64,000 nucleotides of DNA from an uncultured Paracoccaceae bacterium (lineage in GTDB: Bacteria > Pseudomonadota > Alphaproteobacteria > Rhodobacterales > Rhodobacteraceae): the NCBI GenBank assembly GCA_947500055.1, contig CANMQO010000006.1, positions 124,001-188,000 on the forward strand, written 5' to 3'. The translations under genes were made by a program, and so were the position numbers. Below, piece after piece: positions 17,057 to 26,570 of this stretch (position 1 is its first letter; each line of letters opens with the position of its first letter). The notes under the pieces were generated by a model. That model was not told the origin of the DNA, made no database searches, and saw only the letters and a list, made by a program, of their open reading frames with translations.

Positions 17057-19446
17057 GCGGCCCCCTTGATCTTGCGCAGGCGCAGGGCGTTGCTGACCAC
17101 CAACACGCTGGATAACGCCATGGCCCCGGCGGCCAATGCGGGTGACAGCATTCCTGCCGCGGCAACCGGGATCAGGGCGATGTTATACCCGAACGCCCAG
17201 CCAAGGTTCTGTTTGATGTTGCGCATCGTCGCCCGGCTCATGGTGATTGCATTCACCACGCAATGGGGATCGCCGGACATCAGCACCACATCGGCGCTTT
17301 CAACGGCAACATCGGTGCCGGTTCCTATCGCCACCCCCACATCTGCCGTTGCCAGCGCAGGGGCGTCATTGATCCCATCGCCGACAAAAGCCACCTTTGC
17401 ACCGCTTGCCTGCAAGTTGCGGACCGCATCAACCTTGCCTTCCGGCACAACGCCGGCAATCACTTCCGTGATCCCAAGTGCCGCCCCGACGGTCTCACCT
17501 GCTGCGGCTGTGTCACCTGTGATCATCACCACCCGGAGCCCCTGTTCTTGCAAGGATTTAACCACTGGCCCGGCGTCTGGCCTGACTTCATCGGCAAGGC
17601 CAATCACACCCGCAGCCACCCCATCAATCGCAACCAGGACCGGGGTCTGGCCCTTCTCTGCCAAGCCTTGCACCGGCGCATCAAACGCGGCGGTGTCGAT
17701 CCCTTCTCGTGTCATAAGCCGCACGGCCCCGACCAGCACGTCCTGTCCCCCGACATGACCGCGCAGGCCATGGCCGGGAATTGCCTCAAAATCCGTGACT
17801 GTGGGCAATGTGCCATCCACGGCAGACACGATCGCTTGCGCGAGCGGGTGTTCTGACTGCGCTTCAACAGCCGCCGCAGCACGCAGCATCGCTTCCGGGT
17901 CGCCGTGCAAGCCGGTCACTTCTGTCACCACCGGCTTGCCCAATGTCAGTGTCCCGGTTTTATCAAAGGCAACGACCTGTACGCCCTGCAACGCCTGCAG
18001 GGCATCGCCACGCCGGAACAGCACACCCAGCGTTGCCGCACGGCCCGTTCCCACCATGATCGCCGTTGGGGTCGCCAAACCCATCGCGCAGGGACAGGCC
18101 ACGATCAGGACAGAGACCCCGGCCACCAAAGCGTATGACAAGGCGGGCGCCGGCCCAAAGAGCAGCCAGCCAAGCACAGTCATCGTCGCAACGCCCATCA
18201 CAGCGGGCACAAACCAACGCGTCACCGTGTTGACCAGATCCTGCACCGGTAAACGCGCGCCTTGCGCGTCTTGCACCAAGGCAACGATCCGCGCCAATAC
18301 TGTGTCCGCGCCAACGGCTGTTGCTTCAATCGTCAAGGCCCCATTCCCGTTGATCGTTCCACCAACAAGCATATCGCCAGCACCTTTTTCCACTGCGACC
18401 GGCTCGCCGGTGACCATGCTTTCGTCAATGAATGAGCTGCCCGATTTCACCACCCCATCGGTTGGGATACGTTCGCCGGGGCGGATGACCAACGTGTCAC
18501 CTGCAACCACCTGCGCAATTGGCAAGTCCTGCTGCTCGCCACCGCGGATCACCCGGGCCGATTGGGGTTGCAGGCCGATAAGGGCCTTGATCGCCGCGCC
18601 GGTCCGGTTTTTGGCGCGCGCCTCTAGCCAACGACCCAAGAGAATTAAGGTGATGATGACAGCCGCGGCTTCAAAATATACTGCGCGGGTGCCCGCAGGC
18701 AGCAAGGTAGGCGCAAAAAGCGCCACAGTTGAAAACCCCCACGCCGCCCCCGTGCCAAGAACAACAAGGGCATTCATATCAGGGGCCATGCGCCAAAGGG
18801 CAGGCAGGCCCTTGGCAAAAAACCCCCGGCCCGGCCAGATCAGGACCAGCGTGGCCAGCACAAACTGGATCATCCAACTGGTGGGCTGGCCAATTGTCTG
18901 CATGACCCAATGGTGGAATGCGGGGATCATGTGACCGCCCATTTCCATAATGAAGACCGGCAGGGTCAGAACTGCCGCAATCAGGAAGTTGTGGAACTGT
19001 TCCTTTGCTTCAACGGCATGGCGTTCTGGCTGTGGTGCCTCGTCACCGGCGGCAGCAACAAATCCCACCGCAGCAATCGCCGCTTGCAAGTCCGGGGCGC
19101 GGCCAAGTGTTTCGACACTCGCCCGCCCCTCCAACAGGTTGACATTCGCGGACAGGACACCGGGTACTGCATGTAATGCATCTTCCACCCGTGCCACGCA
19201 GGAGGCGCAGTGCATGCCCTCAATTGTGAGGGTGATATTCTTTGGCACTGCGGGATAGCCCGTGCTCTCCAATGCGGCGGCAACAGCCGGACCGGCACGG
19301 TCATCTGTCAATGCAACGGTGGCAGATGAATCCGCCAGATTAACGGCTGCATGCTGGACGCCTGCTACCTGCGCAAGGGCATGTTCTGCCCTGCCAACGC
19401 AGGCGCCGCAATTCAGCCCATCAAGGGCAAATCTGATCTCTGTCAT
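17053..19446 (-). CDS. copA: Copper-exporting P1B-type ATPase CopA
   Basis: This 797-residue P-type ATPase has two N-terminal heavy-metal domains, with CGAC at residues 13-16 and CASC at 80-83. Eight membrane segments are expected. The intramembrane CPC ([14 protein letters not shown]) marks Cu+ export. DKTGTLT holds the phosphorylated Asp, VMITGD and [14 protein letters not shown] follow, and SEHPLA is the nucleotide-binding SEHPL motif. Length fits CopA with two metal domains. It is first in the copA-cueR operon and sits just downstream of a MerR-type promoter. Confidence 0.95.
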   Translation of the reverse strand: MTEIRFALDGLNCGACVGRAEHALAQVAGVQHAAVNLADSSATVALTDDRAGPAVAAALESTGYPAVPKNITLTIEGMHCASCVARVEDALHAVPGVLSANVNLLEGRASVETLGRAPDLQAAIAAVGFVAAAGDEAPQPERHAVEAKEQFHNFLIAAVLTLPVFIMEMGGHMIPAFHHWVMQTIGQPTSWMIQFVLATLVLIWPGRGFFAKGLPALWRMAPDMNALVVLGTGAAWGFSTVALFAPTLLPAGTRAVYFEAAAVIITLILLGRWLEARAKNRTGAAIKALIGLQPQSARVIRGGEQQDLPIAQVVAGDTLVIRPGERIPTDGVVKSGSSFIDESMVTGEPVAVEKGAGDMLVGGTINGNGALTIEATAVGADTVLARIVALVQDAQGARLPVQDLVNTVTRWFVPAVMGVATMTVLGWLLFGPAPALSYALVAGVSVLIVACPCAMGLATPTAIMVGTGRAATLGVLFRRGDALQALQGVQVVAFDKTGTLTLGKPVVTEVTGLHGDPEAMLRAAAAVEAQSEHPLAQAIVSAVDGTLPTVTDFEAIPGHGLRGHVGGQDVLVGAVRLMTREGIDTAAFDAPVQGLAEKGQTPVLVAIDGVAAGVIGLADEVRPDAGPVVKSLQEQGLRVVMITGDTAAAGETVGAALGITEVIAGVVPEGKVDAVRNLQASGAKVAFVGDGINDAPALATADVGVAIGTGTDVAVESADVVLMSGDPHCVVNAITMSRATMRNIKQNLGWAFGYNIALIPVAAAGMLSPALAAGAMALSSVLVVSNALRLRKIKGAA

Positions 19447-19472
19447 GGTGCACCTTTCAGCTTGTGCACCAT

Positions 19473-19503
19473 GACATAAGGGTTCCAGTCACAGGAAGGT
19501 CAA
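19473..19503 (-). promoter_or_regulatory. MerR-type 19-bp-spacer promoter of copA-cueR
   Basis: On the minus strand, TTGACC (-35) and TATGTC (-10) are 19 bases apart. This elongated spacer is the mark of MerR-family promoters. The spacer carries TTCC-N7-GGAA, the core of CueR operators. The predicted start would leave a leader of only about 20 bases before the copA ATG. That leader contains GTGCAC twice, flanking the ribosome-binding AAAGG (19449-19470). Confidence 0.82.
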
Positions 19504-19532
19504 GGGCCTTGTGAAAGAAAGCCTCGCGACGA

Positions 19533-20864
19533 TCAGCCTTTGCCTTTCCACGGCACCAGCCATTTTTCGGCAAGGCGCATCAGCATGTCGATGGAGAAGC
19601 CGATAATACCAATCAGGATGATCCCCATCAGCACGATATCCGTGCTCTGGAACTTGGACGCGACCATGATCATCATACCTGCGCCTTTTTCAGCAGCGAC
19701 CAGTTCAGCCGCCACAACCGTACCCCAGCAAACCCCCATGGCCACACGGGCACCGGTGAAAATCTCGGGGAGGGAGTTGGGGATAATGACGTGGCGCATG
19801 ATCTGCCATTTCGATGCGCCCAACGAATAGGCCGCATGCACTTTGGAAATACGCACCCCCGACACGCCGGAACGCGCGGCAATCGCCATGATCCAAAGGG
19901 CTGCGAGGAACAGCAGGATGATTTTGCCTACCTCGCCGATACCGGCCCAGATGATCACCAGTGGGATCAAGGCAAGCGGTGGCACCGGACGCATGAATTC
20001 CACAATCGGGTCAAACCAACCACGGAACCAATCGGACAGACCCATTGCATAGCCCAATGGAATGCCAACCAAAGCCCCAAGAATAAAGCCCACAATCACC
20101 CGGAATAGCGAAAAGCCAAGATGCTCGGCCAAGGTGGAATTGCGGAAACCAACGGTTGCGATCTCTCCCAGTCGGGAAACCACTGCTTCGGGTGCTGGCA
20201 GCCAAATCGGCTCCATCTGAATCCCTGTCGATGGTTTGATATTCAGCGTCCCCTTGGCGGTCATCGCAACTTCACCAAAAGCAACATTAACGCTGCCGCC
20301 CGGCTCAATGGGTTGTCCATCCACGGCTGTGATCAAGGCGCCATCGGCGCGGCCAATCTCATCATTGCGATCAACACGGAACAGCTCTGTACGGTAGACA
20401 GGCAATGCGATTGAGTCATTCTTGGCAAAACCATCACCGCCATCGACCTCAGGTGCTTCCACGGGTTCACTTGACGAGAACACCAGCACCGAAACCGTCG
20501 CATCGTCGCTTTGACCATCAGCGGTCGCGGTGTAGATAAAGCTGCTTTCGCCCGCAAATGCGCCGGGCATATGCATGAAAGACGGCAGGTATTTTGAGCC
20601 GGTGAAGGCCCCCCACATCAAAAAGATCAAAACAACCGACACGACAGAGGCAACGGTGTTCGATGTCACCGCGCTTTCGTCGCCAAATGTAACCGTCTTC
20701 AACGAGCCATAATCATGTTTCGGCGTCAGCAGTTTCTTGATGAAGGTCCAGATAAAGGCACAAAGCAGGATCAGGATCACATAACCAATGATGTATGGGA
20801 CTGCGCCAATCAGCGCGGCAAGAACGGCCAGTAATTCAGACCAAAGCTGGGAAACTACTCTCAT
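19533..20864 (-). CDS. tauC: Taurine ABC transporter permease with large insertion
   Basis: The last 220 residues are a normal TauC/SsuC permease. They run from WLPAPEAVVSRLGEIA through GIPLGYAMGLSDWF to the EAA loop AAYSLGASKWQIMRHVIIPNSLPE. The protein is 443 residues long, however, against about 270 for most TauC. An N-terminal part with two or three membrane helices (about 10-45 and 70-90) is followed by about 130 soluble residues rich in Asp, Gly and Thr, before the core. This insert probably faces the periplasm. The start overlaps the tauB stop by four bases. Function in taurine uptake is inferred from the family and the locus. Confidence 0.88.
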   Translation of the reverse strand: MRVVSQLWSELLAVLAALIGAVPYIIGYVILILLCAFIWTFIKKLLTPKHDYGSLKTVTFGDESAVTSNTVASVVSVVLIFLMWGAFTGSKYLPSFMHMPGAFAGESSFIYTATADGQSDDATVSVLVFSSSEPVEAPEVDGGDGFAKNDSIALPVYRTELFRVDRNDEIGRADGALITAVDGQPIEPGGSVNVAFGEVAMTAKGTLNIKPSTGIQMEPIWLPAPEAVVSRLGEIATVGFRNSTLAEHLGFSLFRVIVGFILGALVGIPLGYAMGLSDWFRGWFDPIVEFMRPVPPLALIPLVIIWAGIGEVGKIILLFLAALWIMAIAARSGVSGVRISKVHAAYSLGASKWQIMRHVIIPNSLPEIFTGARVAMGVCWGTVVAAELVAAEKGAGMMIMVASKFQSTDIVLMGIILIGIIGFSIDMLMRLAEKWLVPWKGKG

Positions 20865-21661
20865 GATCCTGCTCCTCCCATGATCTCTTCTTCCATATCC
20901 CAGATCATGCCCAGGATTTCCTCGCGGGTCTGGGCGAACTGCGGGTGTTTCTTGACCTCACGCAGGTCCTGCCCCACGCCCAATTCGGCAAAGGGTAAAC
21001 GGTATTCCTTGTGAATGCGGCCGGGACGCGGTGCCATGACGATCAGACGCTCGCCCAGCAGCAATGCCTCTTCGACGGAGTGGGTGATCAGGATGATCGT
21101 CTTCCCCGTCTCTTTCCACAGCTTCAACACCAGACCCTGCATCTTTTCGCGGGTCAGCGCGTCAAGTGCGCCCAGCGGTTCGTCCATCAGGATCACGTCG
21201 GGTTCATTGGCCAGACAGCGGGCAAGCGCCACACGTTGCTGCATGCCGCCAGACAATTCGTAAACCGCCTTTTCCTTGAAGTCCTGCAGACCAACCACAT
21301 CCAGCAGGTGGTCCACGATCCCGGCCTTTTCCGCCTTTGGCATCCCCTTCATGGATGGACCAAAGCCCACATTTTCCCGCACACTCATCCATTCAAACAA
21401 GGCACCTTGCTGAAACACCATGCCCCGTTCGGCGGCAGGTCCAGTTACCGTATGCCCATTCAAGATGATCTGCCCTTCGGTTGGGGCCAGAAAGCCCGCA
21501 ACAATGTTCAGCAGCGTTGTCTTGCCGCAGCCGGACGGCCCCAGCACCGACAAAAGTTCACCCGCCTTAAGATCAAGCGAGACGTCCTTGAGCGCCTGCA
21601 CCGATGAACCATTCGGCAAATCAAACCGCATGGACAATTTGTCTATTTGAAGTCCCGACAT
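20861..21661 (-). CDS. tauB: Taurine ABC transporter ATP-binding protein
   Basis: This 266-residue ABC ATPase has Walker A GPSGCGKTT, Q-loop QQGALFEW, signature LSGGMQQR, Walker B VILMDEPLGALD and H-loop ITHSVEEA. I chose the ATG at 21661 (MSGLQIDKL), since the in-frame upstream extension has no family match. It lies between tauA and tauC, separated from tauA by a strong hairpin and overlapping tauC by ATGA. It energises taurine import with TauA and TauC. Confidence 0.93.
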   Translation of the reverse strand: MSGLQIDKLSMRFDLPNGSSVQALKDVSLDLKAGELLSVLGPSGCGKTTLLNIVAGFLAPTEGQIILNGHTVTGPAAERGMVFQQGALFEWMSVRENVGFGPSMKGMPKAEKAGIVDHLLDVVGLQDFKEKAVYELSGGMQQRVALARCLANEPDVILMDEPLGALDALTREKMQGLVLKLWKETGKTIILITHSVEEALLLGERLIVMAPRPGRIHKEYRLPFAELGVGQDLREVKKHPQFAQTREEILGMIWDMEEEIMGGAGS

Positions 21662-21740
21662 ACCTACCCCGTTGTCTTTCCAGAGAATTCTTGCTGTCAC
21701 ACCCTGGTGCAAGCAAAAATTGTCAGGAAAACAGCGAAAG

Positions 21741-21770
21741 GACCGGCGCGGGATTTGCGCCGCGCCGGTC
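21741..21770 (-). terminator. Intercistronic hairpin between tauA and tauB
   Basis: GACCGGCGCG and CGCGCCGGTC form a perfect 10-base stem with a 10-base loop, 13 bases after the tauA stop and 79 bases before the tauB start. Such hairpins commonly protect or partly terminate the binding-protein message, so TauA can be made in excess of TauBC. That role is inferred. Confidence 0.7.
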
Positions 21771-21783
21771 CTGCAATAAGGTC

Positions 21784-22785
21784 TTAGTTCGCGATCGCTT
21801 CGAGTGGACCGGTATTCACCGCACCCTCATAGCTGTCGAGTGCTGCGTCGATTGAACCTGACTCGACGAACACGTCAGCAACACCTTTCATAAAGGCAGG
21901 TGCAGCGCCGCCAAGCCATGCCTCGGACAACTGTGTTTCGACCCCGGGGAACACGAATGTGTCCATAGTTTCCTTGGTCGCAGCTTCGTCCATACCAGCG
22001 TCTTTCGCGATCACCGGCAGCATTTCGGCCACGCCGGAACCGTCATTCCATGCGGCATTAGCCTCGGCAGTCACCTGAAGGAATTTGGCAACCATATCAG
22101 CGTTTTCAGCCACAAAGGACGCAGGCGCAGATGTGACGTCAAACACCAGAATGCCAAGCTCTTCTTTCTCGGCACCGGTCAACAGCACATTGCCGTGCTC
22201 TTTCATGCGGCGCAGCGCACCGCCCCAGCCACAGGCCATATCGACAGCACCTTGGGCAATCGCTGCGGCACCATCCGGCGGCGCCATGTCAACAACCTCA
22301 AGCGCGGCCAGATCAATACCGAAGTGGTCCATCTGACGCAGGAAGCCGTAATGTGCGGCAGTTCCCAGTGGAACAGCCACTTTCTTGCCGGCCAGCTCGC
22401 CGGCGCTGTCTTTGTCGATCTCAAGCGCGGATGACACGACGCAGTTGTCGTTTTCGGCATAAGAGACGGCAACATCAAGAATTTGCAGATCCTGACCGGC
22501 AGAAGCCGCAACCACGAAAGGTGGAACACCCTGGCTGACGGAAATCTGCACATCGCCGGATGCCATGGCAGCCGACATTGCCGTACCAGCGTCGAAGCTG
22601 ACCCAGTTGACCTTGACGCCCAGCGCCTCGTCATAGGTGCCGTTCACTTTGGCGAATTGGAATGGCATTGGCCACTCAAGGAAGTAACCGACCGTAATCT
22701 CGCCATGGCCGTCTGCAGAAGCCTGCATTCCGGTCATCATGGCAACACCCGCTACAGCACTCATCAGCGTTGTCTTAAATTTCAT
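21784..22785 (-). CDS. tauA: Taurine ABC transporter substrate-binding protein
   Basis: This 333-residue periplasmic binding protein of the SsuA/TauA type has a signal peptide at residues 1-25 (MKFKTTLMSAVAGVAMMTG, cleavage near QASA-DG). EITVGYFLEWPMPFQFAKV opens the mature domain, and VAVPLGTAAHYG lies in the ligand-binding lobe. GGGAGG is 6 bases before the ATG at 22785, which settles the start. It is the first gene of tauABC, divergent from tpa across a 480-base gap. Confidence 0.92.
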   Translation of the reverse strand: MKFKTTLMSAVAGVAMMTGMQASADGHGEITVGYFLEWPMPFQFAKVNGTYDEALGVKVNWVSFDAGTAMSAAMASGDVQISVSQGVPPFVVAASAGQDLQILDVAVSYAENDNCVVSSALEIDKDSAGELAGKKVAVPLGTAAHYGFLRQMDHFGIDLAALEVVDMAPPDGAAAIAQGAVDMACGWGGALRRMKEHGNVLLTGAEKEELGILVFDVTSAPASFVAENADMVAKFLQVTAEANAAWNDGSGVAEMLPVIAKDAGMDEAATKETMDTFVFPGVETQLSEAWLGGAAPAFMKGVADVFVESGSIDAALDSYEGAVNTGPLEAIAN

Positions 22786-23265
22786 TTTTTCCTCCCGTTT
22801 ACCGACCCCTTTGATTGGGGCCTTTACACAACAGGCGTTTGGCCTGCTGCTTACTTGTAGCTGAACATGGATCGGTGCCATTGCATAGCCCCCTCCGGCG
22901 CAGCCGTCTCCTTACCAGCCTGTCGACCGGCCTGCCCCGACACGCCAGATGCTCCGATCTGCTTTTGTCAGGTCGACTTGCAGCGAAATCAATTCACGCC
23001 TTCAGGTCAACGAAAACTCTCAGCGCCATTCAGGGGATTCCGATCAGAGAAACTCTGCGATTGCTGCCGTTTTTTCAAAAATATCATATTGTTAGGTGAT
23101 TACGCTAACCAATTTGACCTGCATCGCCGTCAATTTTGGACATATTCTTGCACCCAAACTGGACCTAACAGCGAAACTGGCTCTACAGTCAAACTGCCAA
23201 AGAAGCGCGCAACCATCGAATAGGATTCGACCTGCGCAATCCCTTAGATAGACGGAGCAACGGAC
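22786..23265. other. Divergent tauA-tpa intergenic region
   Basis: This 480-base gap holds the promoters of tauABC (leftward) and tpa (rightward). The right third contains the phased TauR-like sites listed separately. In the left two thirds I find no convincing reading frame, hairpin or second copy of the site. Confidence 0.7.
23113..23168 (+). promoter_or_regulatory. Phased TauR-like sites upstream of tpa
   Basis: CTGGACCTAA at 23159-23168 is preceded exactly 23 bases upstream by TTGGACATAT (23136) and, 23 bases further, by the weaker TTTGACCTGC (23113). As I recall, Rhodobacter capsulatus TauR binds direct repeats of CTGGAC-type decamers before tpa. The same 23-base spacing recurs upstream of xsc here, supporting a shared operator. 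Confidence 0.75.
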
Positions 23266-24648
23266 ATGGAAACCCATTCTTTTTCAAATGATCCTGAACA
23301 TGTGGTCGAAGCTGACCGCGCGCATGTCTGGCATCATCTGTCGCAGCACAAGCCTTATGAAACAATTGATCCGCGCATTATTGTCGAGGGCAAGGGCCTG
23401 CGGGTCTGGGATATCAAGGGCAAGGAACATATTGATTCCGTTTCCGGCGGTGTCTGGACGGTCAACGTTGGTTATGGCCGTGAGCGGATCGGTCAGGCAA
23501 TTTCTGACGCCGTAACCAAGATGTGCTTTTTTGGCGGGACTGCTGGCACCATCCCCGGCGCCCAGTTCTCGGAGATGCTGACCGACAAGATGCCCGGATT
23601 GGACCGGGTATATTATGCCAACTCCGGCTCTGAAGCCAATGAGAAGGCGTTCAAGATGGTACGCCAGATCAGCCACAAGCATTATGGCGGCAAAAAGCAT
23701 AAGATTCTGTATCGCGAGCGTGACTATCACGGCACCACAATCGCCGCTTTGTCAGCCGGTGGTCAGGACGAACGTAACGCGCAATACGGGCCCTACACCC
23801 CCGGCTTTATCCGCGTGCCCCATTGCCTGGAGTACCGCAGCCAGGACGGTAGCACCGGTGAAGAATATGGCGCAAAGGCCGCGCAGGCAATTGAGGATGT
23901 GATCATTGCCGAAGGGCCCGACACCATTGGCGCACTTTGCCTTGAGCCGATCACGGCAGGCGGCGGCATCATTCTTCCACCCACGGGCTATTGGGAGCGG
24001 GTGCAGGAAATATGCAAGAAATACAACATCTTGCTGCATATTGACGAAGTTGTCTGCGGCGTCGGCCGGACTGGCACATGGTTCGGATATCAGCAGTTCG
24101 GCGTTCAGCCCGACATCGTGACAATGGCCAAAGGTGTGGCGTCTGGCTACGCCGCGATTTCGTGCTGTGTCACCACAAACGCTGTCTTTGAGATGTTCAA
24201 GGATGACACGGACAAGATGTCCTACTTCCGCGATATCTCGACTTTTGGTGGCTGCACCGGTGGTCCGGCAGCGGCGATTGAGAACATGAAGATCATTCAG
24301 GAAGAAGACCTGTTGGGCAACTCCACCATCATGGGAGAGCACCTGATGGGCAATCTGGCAGGCCTGATGGACAAGCATAAGTGGATTGGCGATATCCGCG
24401 GCAAGGGCTTGTTTGCAGGGGCAGAATTGGTCACGGATCGCGACACGAAGGAACCTGTGGACGAGGCGAAAGTCGGCGCGATTGTCGCGGATTGCATGGC
24501 GCAGGGCGTGATTGTCGGAGCGACCAACCGGTCGTTGCCGGGCTTTAACAACACGCTGCTTTTTGCCCCGGCTTTGATCGCAACCAAGGATGATCTGGAC
24601 CAGATCACGGATGCGGTGGATCAGGCCATTACCCGGGTTTTGGGATAA
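23266..24648 (+). CDS. tpa: Taurine--pyruvate aminotransferase
   Basis: This 460-residue class III PLP transaminase moves the amino group of taurine to pyruvate, giving sulfoacetaldehyde and alanine. It has YYANSGSEANEKAFK, the cofactor-facing HIDEVVCGVGRTGTWFGYQ and the PLP lysine in VTMAKGVASGYA. The opening METHSFSNDPEHVVEADRAHVWHHLSQH is typical of Tpa. It stands next to tauABC and close to xsc, which fixes the substrate better than the fold does. No alanine dehydrogenase gene, needed to regenerate pyruvate, is in the window. Confidence 0.94.
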   Translation: METHSFSNDPEHVVEADRAHVWHHLSQHKPYETIDPRIIVEGKGLRVWDIKGKEHIDSVSGGVWTVNVGYGRERIGQAISDAVTKMCFFGGTAGTIPGAQFSEMLTDKMPGLDRVYYANSGSEANEKAFKMVRQISHKHYGGKKHKILYRERDYHGTTIAALSAGGQDERNAQYGPYTPGFIRVPHCLEYRSQDGSTGEEYGAKAAQAIEDVIIAEGPDTIGALCLEPITAGGGIILPPTGYWERVQEICKKYNILLHIDEVVCGVGRTGTWFGYQQFGVQPDIVTMAKGVASGYAAISCCVTTNAVFEMFKDDTDKMSYFRDISTFGGCTGGPAAAIENMKIIQEEDLLGNSTIMGEHLMGNLAGLMDKHKWIGDIRGKGLFAGAELVTDRDTKEPVDEAKVGAIVADCMAQGVIVGATNRSLPGFNNTLLFAPALIATKDDLDQITDAVDQAITRVLG

Positions 24649-24675
24649 ACACCCTTTCACCGGTGAACAAAAGTT

Positions 24676-24702
24676 AACGGGCCATTCTGGCCCGTTTCTT
24701 GT
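24676..24702 (+). terminator. Rho-independent terminator of tpa
   Basis: AACGGGCC and GGCCCGTT form an 8-base perfect stem around ATTCT, followed by a T-rich tract (TTTCTTGTT). It lies 28 bases after the tpa stop. Confidence 0.85.
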
Positions 24703-24786
24703 TGTCGGCAAAGCGTCGGCCATGCGTCGGCAAAACGTCGGACCCCACCGCACGGTGCCCCGCGTTTAAGGACGCGCACGTCCCGG

Positions 24787-24912
24787 TTAAAGCTGGGTAA
24801 CCTTTATATGGCTGACACTGCCTTGATCGCCATTGAGCGTATCGGAGGAGAGGACGGTCGCGGCACATGCCAGCGCCATCAAGATCACAAGAAAGAAGTG
24901 GAGCCGTTTCAT
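24787..24912 (-). CDS. Possible 41-residue secreted small protein
   Basis: In the 409-base gap between tpa and tauR, the minus strand has a short frame starting MKRLHFFLVILMALACAATV and ending SHIKVTQL. The start looks like a signal peptide (two basic residues, then about 15 hydrophobic). No good ribosome-binding site is seen, and an upstream in-frame ATG at 24933 is also possible. It may be chance. Apart from the tpa terminator and a tauR-proximal site, the gap shows nothing else. Confidence 0.3.
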   Translation of the reverse strand: MKRLHFFLVILMALACAATVLSSDTLNGDQGSVSHIKVTQL

Positions 24913-25022
24913 TGGCTTTTCGGGCTTTGTCATGTGACTGATACGGGGCAGCCCGGGTTTTCCGTCGCAATATGTGCGAAGCGCAGAACCAAACCCCATC
25001 CGGCCCTTGCCTTGGGATTGTG

Positions 25023-25032
25023 ATAGGTCCAG
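25023..25032 (-). promoter_or_regulatory. Single TauR-like site before tauR
   Basis: On the minus strand this reads CTGGACCTAT, nine of ten bases identical to the sites before tpa and xsc, but oriented away from tauR. It ends 25 bases before the tauR ATG, a position suited to autoregulation. A partner 22-23 bases away is at best weak (six of ten). Confidence 0.55.
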
Positions 25033-25057
25033 TCTGCGCCCACACTAAGGCCAATCC

Positions 25058-26524
25058 ATGTCCATATCAGTCGAAACCTTTTTCCTTGATCCTGCCACGG
25101 AAGGCACCTTGCAGTCGCGCATCCAACAGATGGTTGCACAGGGTATTCTGGAGGGTCGTTTTCGTCCGGGCGAACGCCTGCCTTCATCCCGCAAGATGGC
25201 CCAGCATCTGGGTGTCAGCCGGATCACGGTGACATTGGCCTATACCGAGTTGGTGGCCGATGATTATCTGACGTCGCGTGGCCGATCAGGGTACTACGTG
25301 TCTGAAAACGCGCCAGAGCCGCCTGCCTTTCCCGCCCAGCGCTTTGGCACGGGGACGGTCGATTGGAACCGCACGATCGGGCAGCGTTTTTCACCCGGGC
25401 TGAGCATGGATAAGCCGGCCGATTGGGCCAGCTACCGCTATCCGTTTATCTATGGTCAGGCTGACAGAACGCTGTTTGATACAGCCAATTGGCGCCTTTG
25501 TGCATTGCAGGCGCTGGGGATGCGCGATTTTGCGGCGCTGACATCGGATTACTATGATGGGGACGACCCCAATCTGGTTGAATTCATCGCCCGCCAGACC
25601 TTGCCCCGCCGGGGTATTCTGGCGAATACGGATGAAATTCTGGTGACTATGGGGGCGCAGAATGCGCTATGGCTTTCCGCGCAGGTCTTGCTGAACGGTC
25701 GCCGTCGGGCTGCGATCGAAGATCCCTGCTACCCCGCCCTGCGTAACATCCTGATGCAATCGCGCTGTCAACTGACGACCGTGCCGGTTGATGCCGACGG
25801 GCTGCCCCCCGCAGCCCTGCCACCGCAGACCGATGTCGTCTTTACCACCCCCAGCCATCAATGTCCGACAGCCGCCACCATGCCCCTCCGCCGACGCAAG
25901 GCGTTGCTGCAAAAGGCCGAGGGCGAGGATTTTGTGATCGTCGAAGATGATTACGAATTCGAAATGTCATTTCTGGCAGCCCCGTCCCCCTCGCTCAAGT
26001 CGCTGGATCAGAATGGGCGTGTCATTTATGTCGGATCGTTTTCCAAATCGCTATTCCCGGGGCTGCGTCTGGGCTATCTGGTTGGCCCCGCCCCGTTTAT
26101 CCGTGAAGCCCGCGCCCTGCGCGCCACGGTGCTGCGCCATCCGCCGGGTCATATCCAGCGCACGGTCAGCTATTATCTTTCCCTTGGTCACTACGATGCG
26201 CTGGTCCGCCGGATGAGCCGGGCCTATCACGAGCGCCGCATCGTGCTGGATGCCGCGCTTGAGGAACACAAACTGGTCGTCGCAGGAGAAGGGACCTTTG
26301 GCGGCTCGTCGGTCTGGTTGCGGGCACCGACCGGAATTGACACTACGAAATTGGCCGAACAATTGCGCGCAGAGGGCGTGTTGATTGAGCCGGGCGCGCC
26401 ATTTTTCGCAGGTGAGGATCCGCCAAAGGAGTATTTCCGGCTGGCTTATTCATCGATCCCCACAGCCCGCATCCCTGAAGGTGTCAGGCTGATCGGGCGG
26501 GCGGCGGGAACGTCGCACGGGTAG
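25058..26524 (+). CDS. tauR: MocR-type taurine regulator TauR
   Basis: This 488-residue protein fuses an N-terminal GntR winged helix to an aminotransferase-like domain. The DNA-binding part is LQSRIQQMVAQGILEGRF, with RLPSSRKMAQHLGVSR and VTLAYTELVADDYL following. The PLP lysine lies in VGSFSKSLFPGLRLGY; VIVEDDYEFEMSF carries the cofactor aspartate. This is the MocR architecture of TauR, the PLP-dependent activator of tpa and xsc in Rhodobacter capsulatus. It is placed between tpa and xsc, and TauR-like sites lie near all three genes. Activation by taurine or a metabolite is inferred. Confidence 0.92.
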   Translation: MSISVETFFLDPATEGTLQSRIQQMVAQGILEGRFRPGERLPSSRKMAQHLGVSRITVTLAYTELVADDYLTSRGRSGYYVSENAPEPPAFPAQRFGTGTVDWNRTIGQRFSPGLSMDKPADWASYRYPFIYGQADRTLFDTANWRLCALQALGMRDFAALTSDYYDGDDPNLVEFIARQTLPRRGILANTDEILVTMGAQNALWLSAQVLLNGRRRAAIEDPCYPALRNILMQSRCQLTTVPVDADGLPPAALPPQTDVVFTTPSHQCPTAATMPLRRRKALLQKAEGEDFVIVEDDYEFEMSFLAAPSPSLKSLDQNGRVIYVGSFSKSLFPGLRLGYLVGPAPFIREARALRATVLRHPPGHIQRTVSYYLSLGHYDALVRRMSRAYHERRIVLDAALEEHKLVVAGEGTFGGSSVWLRAPTGIDTTKLAEQLRAEGVLIEPGAPFFAGEDPPKEYFRLAYSSIPTARIPEGVRLIGRAAGTSHG

Positions 26525-26570
26525 GAAAGCGCGCCACAAGAAAGAGGCAATCCCTTGTGACGCAGGCGCA

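Noticed and set aside
16640-18934. Long plus-strand frames opposite cueR and copA
   Set aside because: CueR and CopA on the minus strand are certain from their motifs; the plus frames are Ala/Thr/Pro-rich shadows.
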